From Brevundimonas sp. UBA4609 (GTDB lineage Bacteria; Pseudomonadota; Alphaproteobacteria; Caulobacterales; Caulobacteraceae): a stretch of DNA of 11,915 nt. Where the stretch lies: assembly GCA_002386585.1 (NCBI GenBank), contig DGIZ01000221.1, positions 1-11,915 of the forward strand, in the 5' to 3' direction. Both the position numbers and the translations under genes were made by a program. Below the pieces are notes generated by a model. The model was not told where the DNA came from and did not search any database. It saw nothing but the letters and a program-made list of their open reading frames with translations. This document shows, in pieces, positions 7,476 to 11,915 of this stretch; positions within the stretch are counted from its first letter, which is position 1; each line of letters begins with the position of its first letter.

Positions 7476-9167
7476 CTAGGAGGATCGGGTCGGGTCGGTC
7501 AGAGGCTCGCCGTAGTGGCGATCGCCGTGCAGATTGGCGGCCAGGGGCGCTGTGGTGCGTTCGATCATGCGATGGACGACCGGCTTGTCCGGCCCCTGGT
7601 GCAGGGCGCGGATGCCCTCGTTGATCGAGGCGTCGGCGTGGGTGATGCGCTGGTTGTGGCGGATGTAGTCCAGCCAGGTCGGCGTCTGATACTTCTCGAC
7701 CCAGATCTCGGGTTCGGCCAGGTCGCGCATCAGGCGCCACTGACGCGCGCCGTCGCGGCGGCGGATGCGACGCCGCTCGTCCATCAGGGCCAGGAAGGCG
7801 TCGATGTCCTCCTCGCGGATGCGATAGGCGATGGAGACGATCACCGGCCCGCTGCGCGGCTCGATGGCCAGGGCGGTCTGCGGCTCGGTCCACCGACGCA
7901 GCAGATCCATGTTCAGATTGGCGGTCGAGGGCAGGGGCACCTTCAGGCCGATCAGCACGCACAGCGTCAGCACGCCCGCCGACACGGCCAGCGCCGTCTC
8001 GACGCCGTAGGTCTGGGCCAGACTGCCCCACAGCCAACTGCCGCCCGCCATGCCGCCGAAGGCCGCCATCTGATACAGCGCCAGGGCTCGCGCCACGACC
8101 CAGCGGGGCACCGACATTTGCACCGTGACGTTGAAGCTGGACAGCACCAGCACCCATCCCGCTCCGGCGATCATCAGGGCCGGAAGCGTCACGACCAGCC
8201 AGGGCGCATAGCCCAGGCCCAGGGCCGCCGCGGCAAAGGCCAGGGCGGCGACGCGGACGATGGTCTCCGTCTCATATTTCGCGCGAAGTCGGCCGACGAA
8301 CAGGGCGCCGCCCACGGCGCCGACGCCGAACGATCCGAGCAGCAGGCCGAAAACCAGAGGGCCGCCGCCGCTCTCGCGCGCGACTACGGGCATCAGGGCC
8401 TGGATCGCGCTGGCGCCGACGCCGAACACCAGGGCGCGCAGCAGCACCGCCGTCACGCGCGGCGACAGGAAGGCGTAGCGCACGCCGCCCGCCATGGCCG
8501 CCAGCAGCCGCTCTCGCGGCAGGGTCTGCTTGGGCCGCTCGGGCTTCCAGCGGAACAGGACGATCAGCAGGCCCAGATAGCTGAAGGCGTTGACGGCGAA
8601 GGCCGCCGCCGCGCCCGCCGCCGCCACGATCAGGCCGCCCAGCGCCGGGCCGACGCTGCGGGCCATGTTGAAACCCATGGAGTTCAGGGTCACGGCTCCG
8701 GCCAGATCCTCGCGCGGGACCATATCGCCGACCGACGCCTGCCACGCTGGGCCGTTGAAGGCCGTGCCGCAGCCGATCAGGAAGGTGAAGGTCAGCAGCA
8801 CCCACGGCGTGATCCAGCCCATCCAGGTCATGGCCGCCAGCCCCGCCGAGACCAGCAGCATGAAGGTCTGGGCCGCCAGCATGATCCTGCGTCGGTCCAC
8901 CGTGTCGGCCAGGGCTCCGGCCGCCAGCGACAGCAACATGATCGGCAGGGTGATCGACGCCTGCACCAGGGCGACCATCTGCGCCGAGGCGATGGAGGTC
9001 ATCATCCACGCCGCGCCCACCGACTGGATCAGGCCGCCGAAATTGGTGACCAGGCTGGTGATCCACACCGCACGGAAGATCGGATGCCGCAGCGGCGCCA
9101 GGGCCGAGGGACGCTCCGGCGGGACGGACGGCGGCCCAGAAGCAGCGGCGTCGGCGGTCGAACTCAT
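7476..9167 (-). CDS. MFS_3-type major facilitator exporter with C-terminal soluble domain
   Basis: Probable drug or siderophore-type exporter of the inner membrane, related to the EntS-like MFS_3 ('transmembrane secretion effector') group; the substrate is unknown. From the chosen ATG it has 563 residues. A proline-rich cytoplasmic N-terminus (1-26) is followed by a hydrophobic region to about residue 430 that can hold the usual 10-12 membrane spans. The loop-2 MFS motif is at 84-93 ([10 protein letters not shown]), and [20 protein letters not shown] (151-170) is characteristic of this family. The last roughly 110 residues are hydrophilic and look like a ferredoxin-fold (Dabb/monooxygenase-like) domain, known as a C-terminal part of MFS_3 proteins. 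Start chosen because GAGGAG (complement of 9177-9182) lies 9 nt upstream; an in-frame ATG at 9251 would add an arginine/proline-rich stretch without ribosome site. Confidence 0.88.
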   Translation of the reverse strand: MSSTADAAASGPPSVPPERPSALAPLRHPIFRAVWITSLVTNFGGLIQSVGAAWMMTSIASAQMVALVQASITLPIMLLSLAAGALADTVDRRRIMLAAQTFMLLVSAGLAAMTWMGWITPWVLLTFTFLIGCGTAFNGPAWQASVGDMVPREDLAGAVTLNSMGFNMARSVGPALGGLIVAAAGAAAAFAVNAFSYLGLLIVLFRWKPERPKQTLPRERLLAAMAGGVRYAFLSPRVTAVLLRALVFGVGASAIQALMPVVARESGGGPLVFGLLLGSFGVGAVGGALFVGRLRAKYETETIVRVAALAFAAAALGLGYAPWLVVTLPALMIAGAGWVLVLSSFNVTVQMSVPRWVVARALALYQMAAFGGMAGGSWLWGSLAQTYGVETALAVSAGVLTLCVLIGLKVPLPSTANLNMDLLRRWTEPQTALAIEPRSGPVIVSIAYRIREEDIDAFLALMDERRRIRRRDGARQWRLMRDLAEPEIWVEKYQTPTWLDYIRHNQRITHADASINEGIRALHQGPDKPVVHRMIERTTAPLAANLHGDRHYGEPLTDPTRSS

Positions 9168-9185
9168 GCGGGGCGGCTCCTCGCA

Positions 9186-9211
9186 TGGACGATACGGGGG
9201 TGGACGATACG
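9186..9211. repeat. 11-bp direct repeat in the divergent exporter-trhO promoter region
   Basis: TGGACGATACG occurs at 9186-9196 and again at 9201-9211, 15 bp apart start to start. It lies just upstream of the exporter ribosome site and within the 179-nt divergent gap to trhO. Paired direct repeats here could bind a regulator of the exporter, but no regulator gene is adjacent. I see no convincing promoter boxes for either gene in the gap. Confidence 0.45.
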
Positions 9212-9346
9212 CAGCAGACGGGAACCGACGACGATCATGCGGGCAATCCACACGGCTTCGGCGGGGGAAGCAAGGCAGGAAGCGGTCACTCTGGGTTCCG
9301 GATTATTGGCGTCGCGAGGGCGGCGGCGGGACGCTATAGGAAGGCC

Positions 9347-10360
9347 GTGACCGTCCCAGCCGTTCCCTCCCAGTCGCCTTCGGCCCCCTTCACCGTGGCC
9401 GCCCTGTATCGTTTCGCGCCCGTGGCCGACCCGGCGGCGTTGCGGATGCATCTGCTGGACCTGTGCGGGACGCAGGTGCGCGGCACGCTTCTGGTGGCGC
9501 ATGAGGGGATCAACGGCACTATCGCCGGCCCCGAAGCCGACGTCGCCCGCGTCGTCGACGGGGTGCGCGCCCTGCCGGGCTTCGAGCGGCTGGAGCTGAA
9601 ATATTCGACGGCGCAGGCCATGCCCTTCCACCGCATGAAGGTGCGGGTGAAGGCCGAGATCGTCACCATGGGCCAGCCCGACATCGACCCGGTCGAGGGC
9701 GTCGGGACCTACGTCTCGCCCCAGGACTGGAACGCCCTGATCGCCGATCCCGACACCGTCGTCATCGACACCCGCAACGACTATGAGGGCGAGATCGGCG
9801 CCTTTGCGGGCGCCGTCCAGCCCAATACCCGCACCTTCCGCGAGTTCGCTGACTGGTTCCGCACCGAGGGGCGCGCCCTGCTGGACCGGCCGACCCCGCC
9901 GAAGGTGGCGATGTACTGCACCGGCGGCATCCGCTGCGAAAAGGCCACCGCCTTTCTGAAGGCCGAGGGGGTGCGCGACGTGCATCATCTCGAAGGCGGC
10001 ATCCTGAAATATCTGGAGACGGTGCCGGAGCCGGAAAGCCTGTGGCGCGGCGAGTGCTTCGTCTTCGACGAGCGGGTGTCGGTCGGCCATGGACTGGTCG
10101 AGGGCGACCACACCCTGTGCCGCGCCTGCCGGATGCCGGTCAGCCCCGAGGGGCGCCGCTCTGCGCGCTATGTCGAGGGCGTGTCCTGCGACCGCTGCTG
10201 GGACGACCGCGACGCGACCCAGCGCGAGGGTTACGCCGAACGCCAGAAGCAGATGGAGATCGCCCGCGCCCGAGGCGTGGCGCATGTGGGGGCGACCTTC
10301 TCTAACCCTCTCCCGGCGGGAGAGGGCTTGAGCCTCCAAGAGCCGAAGGCGATTGGCTAA
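9347..10360 (+). CDS. trhO: tRNA uridine(34) hydroxylase TrhO (rhodanese-like, YceA family)
   Basis: Oxygen-dependent hydroxylation of U34 in certain tRNAs, a step toward 5-methoxy- or 5-carboxymethoxyuridine, in the cytosol. I use the GTG at 9347 (337 residues), with AGGA at 9338-9341 spaced 5 nt; the frame is open further upstream but carries no family sequence. An N-terminal acylphosphatase-like domain (about 15-110, with [12 protein letters not shown] at 50-61) precedes the rhodanese domain (about 120-230). That domain contains VIDTRNDYE at 139-147 and the active loop C-T-G-G-I-R-C-E-K with Cys191 and Cys197. A C-terminal cysteine cluster, C258-x2-C261 and C281-x2-C284, is typical of the family and probably binds metal. 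The last 18 residues (from Asn320) are encoded by a REP-like repeat, so the C-terminus is an odd, recently altered tail. Confidence 0.93.
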   Translation: MTVPAVPSQSPSAPFTVAALYRFAPVADPAALRMHLLDLCGTQVRGTLLVAHEGINGTIAGPEADVARVVDGVRALPGFERLELKYSTAQAMPFHRMKVRVKAEIVTMGQPDIDPVEGVGTYVSPQDWNALIADPDTVVIDTRNDYEGEIGAFAGAVQPNTRTFREFADWFRTEGRALLDRPTPPKVAMYCTGGIRCEKATAFLKAEGVRDVHHLEGGILKYLETVPEPESLWRGECFVFDERVSVGHGLVEGDHTLCRACRMPVSPEGRRSARYVEGVSCDRCWDDRDATQREGYAERQKQMEIARARGVAHVGATFSNPLPAGEGLSLQEPKAIG

Positions 10361-10376
10361 GGCGAAAGGGTGAGGG
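10306..10376. repeat. REP-like repeat, left arm of a large palindrome
   Basis: Contains its own hairpin (CCCTCTCCC 10306-10314, GGGAGAGGG 10318-10326), then CTTGAGC (10327-10333), a 28-nt variable part, and GCGAAAGGGTGAGGG (10362-10376). The same blocks return in inverted order at 10439-10508. The first 55 bases are also the 3' end of trhO, including its stop codon. The form (GC-rich hairpin, inverted pair) is that of a bacterial interspersed palindromic element. Confidence 0.8.
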
Positions 10377-10388
10377 GCTTGTCCCGCC

Positions 10389-10427
10389 AGTCGGCGTAAG
10401 CCGTCGCGCGACGGCCGTTGGCCGACT
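10389..10427. repeat. Central GC-rich palindrome between the two REP-like arms
   Basis: AGTCGGC (10389-10395) pairs with GCCGACT (10421-10427), enclosing a perfect 16-bp palindrome, GCCGTCGCGCGACGGC (10400-10415). The symmetry centre (about 10407.5) coincides with that of the flanking repeat arms. It could fold into a strong hairpin in RNA downstream of trhO and may limit read-through toward the next gene, although no T-tract follows. Confidence 0.6.
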
Positions 10428-10438
10428 TCAGCCGTGAA

Positions 10439-10508
10439 CCCTCACCCTTTCGCGCAAGAACGATCGCTGCGCTCTCGTGCGCTCAAGCCCTCTCCCATCG
10501 GGAGAGGG
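10439..10508. repeat. REP-like repeat, right arm of a large palindrome
   Basis: Inverted counterpart of 10306-10376: CCCTCACCCTTTCGC (10439-10453), a 27-nt variable part, GCTCAAG (10481-10487), and the hairpin CCCTCTCCC (10488-10496) / GGGAGAGGG (10500-10508). Conserved blocks match the left arm exactly as reverse complement, whereas the inner variable parts and the 3-nt loops (ggc versus atc) differ. It is therefore a diverged second copy, not a fresh duplication. It ends 54 nt before the aidB-like start codon. Confidence 0.8.
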
Positions 10509-10534
10509 TCGCGGTCGGCGCCCTGCCATGCCAT

Positions 10535-10555
10535 CCTCCTCGCATAGTCAGGAGG
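10535..10555 (+). promoter_or_regulatory. Ribosome binding site of the aidB-like gene inside a small hairpin
   Basis: AGGAGG at 10550-10555 is a perfect Shine-Dalgarno sequence 7 nt before the ATG at 10563 and fixes that start. CCTCCT at 10535-10540 is its exact complement, with a 9-nt loop between, so the transcript could fold the ribosome site into a 6-bp stem. Regulation by this fold is a possibility, not shown. Confidence 0.55.
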
Positions 10556-10562
10556 CCCGCCC

Positions 10563-11915
10563 ATGTCCGCCTTTCGTCCCGTCGAGCGCCTCGACACTCA
10601 TGAGGTGTCCAATCAGGTTCCGCCGCTGGAGGACGTCGACCTGTTCGCGGGCGACAGGGCGCTGCACGACGCCGTGCGCCATTGGGGCGGGGCGGGGCAT
10701 GTCGAGCGGCTGACCGATCTGGGCCGCCGCTGCGGCTCGGCCGAGGTGATCGACTGGGGCGTGCAGGCCAATCGGGTGACGCCCGTGCTGGACACCCACG
10801 ACCGCTATGGCCGTCGGATCGACGAGGTGACCTTTCATCCGGCCTATCATCAGCTGATGGAGTTGGGACTGGGCGCAGGGATCGCCGCCAGCGCCTGGGA
10901 CGGGACGCCGAACGGGCATCTGCTGCACGCGGCCATCCTGTTCCTGACGGGGCAGGCGGATTCGGGGACCAGTTGCCCCATGACCATGACCTACGCCTCG
11001 GTCGCGGCGCTTCAGGCCGATCCGGCGACGGGCGAACCGTGGATCCGGGGCGTGCTGGCCGGCCGTTACGACCCGGCTGTGCGCCCGGCGGGGGGCAAGG
11101 CGGGTGTGACGCTCGGCATGGCCATGACCGAGAAGCAGGGCGGGTCGGACGTGCGCGCCAACACCACCCGCGCCGAGCCGGTCGGCGAGGACGGCTGGTA
11201 TAGTCTGACCGGACACAAGTGGTTCTGTTCGGCGCCGATGTGCGACGCCTTCCTGACGCTGGCCTATGCGCCGGGCGGGCTGACCTGCTTCATCCTGCCG
11301 CGCTGGCTGCCGGACGGGACGCGCAATGCGGGCTTCCGCGTCATGCGGCTGAAGAACAAGATGGGCGACCGCTCCAACGCCTCGTCCGAGGTCGAGTATC
11401 ACGGCGCGCTGGCGCAGCGGCTGGGTGAGGAGGGGCGGGGCGTCGCCACCATCATCCGCATGGTCCAGCACACGCGGCTGGACTGCGTGGTCGGATCGGC
11501 GCTGCAGATGCGCGGGGCGCTGGCGCAGGCGGTGTGGCACGCCGCCCACCGCACCGCCTTCCAGAAGCGGCTGATCGACCAGCCGATGATGGCCGCCGTC
11601 CTGACCGATCTGGCGGTCGAGAGCGAGGCGGCGACGGCCCTGTCGATGCGGCTGGCGGCGACCTTCGATACGGACGACGCCGTGGGACGCCTGCTGACGC
11701 CGGTCGCCAAATACTGGGTCTGCAAGCGCGCGCCGAACCTGATCTATGAGGCGATGGAGGCGCTGGGCGGCGCCGGCTATGTCGAGACGGGACCGATGCC
11801 GCGCCTGTTCCGCCAGTCGCCGCTGAACGCCATCTGGGAAGGCTCGGGCAACGTCATCGCCCTGGACGTGCTGCGCGCGGCGGGGCGCGAGCCGGAGGCC
11901 GTCGAAGCCCTGCGC
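10563..11915 (+). CDS. aidB: AidB-like acyl-CoA dehydrogenase family protein, 5' part
   Basis: Flavoprotein of the acyl-CoA dehydrogenase fold resembling E. coli AidB, a DNA-binding protein of the adaptive response to alkylation. Its natural reaction is unclear; it has been linked to DNA protection and weak isovaleryl-CoA dehydrogenase activity. The frame is open from the ATG through base 11915 (451 codons) and runs off the window. Segments nearly identical to my memory of AidB are FHPAYH (91-96), SCPMTMTYA (137-145), GMAMTEKQGGSDV (185-197), LTGHKWF (215-221), RSNASSEVE (270-278) and IWEGSGN (424-430). Glu426 is the retained catalytic-type glutamate. The roughly 90-residue C-terminal part that binds DNA in E. 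coli AidB lies mostly outside, so AidB versus another dehydrogenase cannot be fully settled, though the N-terminal half strongly favours AidB. Confidence 0.87.
   Translation, partial: MSAFRPVERLDTHEVSNQVPPLEDVDLFAGDRALHDAVRHWGGAGHVERLTDLGRRCGSAEVIDWGVQANRVTPVLDTHDRYGRRIDEVTFHPAYHQLMELGLGAGIAASAWDGTPNGHLLHAAILFLTGQADSGTSCPMTMTYASVAALQADPATGEPWIRGVLAGRYDPAVRPAGGKAGVTLGMAMTEKQGGSDVRANTTRAEPVGEDGWYSLTGHKWFCSAPMCDAFLTLAYAPGGLTCFILPRWLPDGTRNAGFRVMRLKNKMGDRSNASSEVEYHGALAQRLGEEGRGVATIIRMVQHTRLDCVVGSALQMRGALAQAVWHAAHRTAFQKRLIDQPMMAAVLTDLAVESEAATALSMRLAATFDTDDAVGRLLTPVAKYWVCKRAPNLIYEAMEALGGAGYVETGPMPRLFRQSPLNAIWEGSGNVIALDVLRAAGREPEAVEALR

Noticed and set aside
9168..9251. A longer exporter starting at the minus-strand ATG at 9251.
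   Set aside because: No ribosome site before it, the added residues are Arg/Pro-rich without family similarity, and the ATG at 9167 has GAGGAG at good spacing.
9306..9338. TTGGCG (9306-9311) and GCTATA (9333-9338) as a trhO promoter.
   Set aside because: The 21-nt spacing is too long and the second box lies against the ribosome site, leaving no room for a leader.
7347..9350. A very long plus-strand open frame across the exporter gene, rich in Gln, Arg, His and Gly.
   Set aside because: Composition is that of the reverse strand of a GC-rich gene; it has no recognisable domain, while the minus strand encodes a clear MFS transporter.
10306..10508. The palindrome as a CRISPR array or an insertion-sequence end.
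   Set aside because: There are only two inverted units, no regularly spaced direct repeats, no transposase gene and no target-site duplication that I could see.

Overview
The window is GC-rich and almost fully coding. It reads as a chromosome segment of an alphaproteobacterium in the Caulobacterales; Brevundimonas or a close relative is my best guess. The main reason is the gene order of the left half: cheA-cheW-cheR-cheB-cheY-cheD-(cheU-like)-(CleA/CheYIII-like response regulator)-(cheE-like). As I remember it, this is the order of the main chemotaxis cluster of Caulobacter crescentus. The taxon is inferred from gene order and protein style, not from a database search.

Left half (1-6010, + strand): the 3' part of a chemotaxis operon with nine genes and hardly any space between them. 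Six junctions overlap (ATGA, GTGA or TGATG) and the other three have gaps of 4-8 nt, which suggests one translationally coupled transcript. CheA (only P3-P5 visible) with CheW forms the receptor-coupled kinase. CheR, CheB and CheD modify receptors (methylation, demethylation and deamidation). Two stand-alone receiver proteins accept phosphate; the second has an arginine-rich tail like the c-di-GMP-binding Cle proteins and ends in a FliM/CheZ-like peptide. The two uncharacterised genes are the most interesting. The cheU-like protein carries a DxxxQ motif of the CheZ/CheT phosphatase type and shares a C-terminal GxLxLF peptide with CheD. The cheE-like protein shares an LA[DE]MA[DE]RM segment with the cheU-like protein.

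Middle (6011-9346): a repeat-type hairpin separates the che operon from two minus-strand genes. These are dadA (D-amino-acid dehydrogenase) and, upstream of it, an MFS_3-type exporter with a soluble C-terminal domain. The spacers before dadA (7299-7475) and before the exporter (9168-9346) hold short inverted and direct repeats that could be operators. I could not place a convincing promoter in either.

Right part (9347-11915, + strand): trhO (rhodanese-type tRNA U34 hydroxylase), then a roughly 200-bp nested palindrome built from two inverted REP-like repeats, then an aidB-like acyl-CoA dehydrogenase that runs off the right edge. The trhO reading frame ends inside the left repeat arm, so its last residues are repeat-encoded. 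The aidB-like gene is open from its ATG to the last base of the window. No tRNA, rRNA, CRISPR array, insertion sequence or phage gene was seen.
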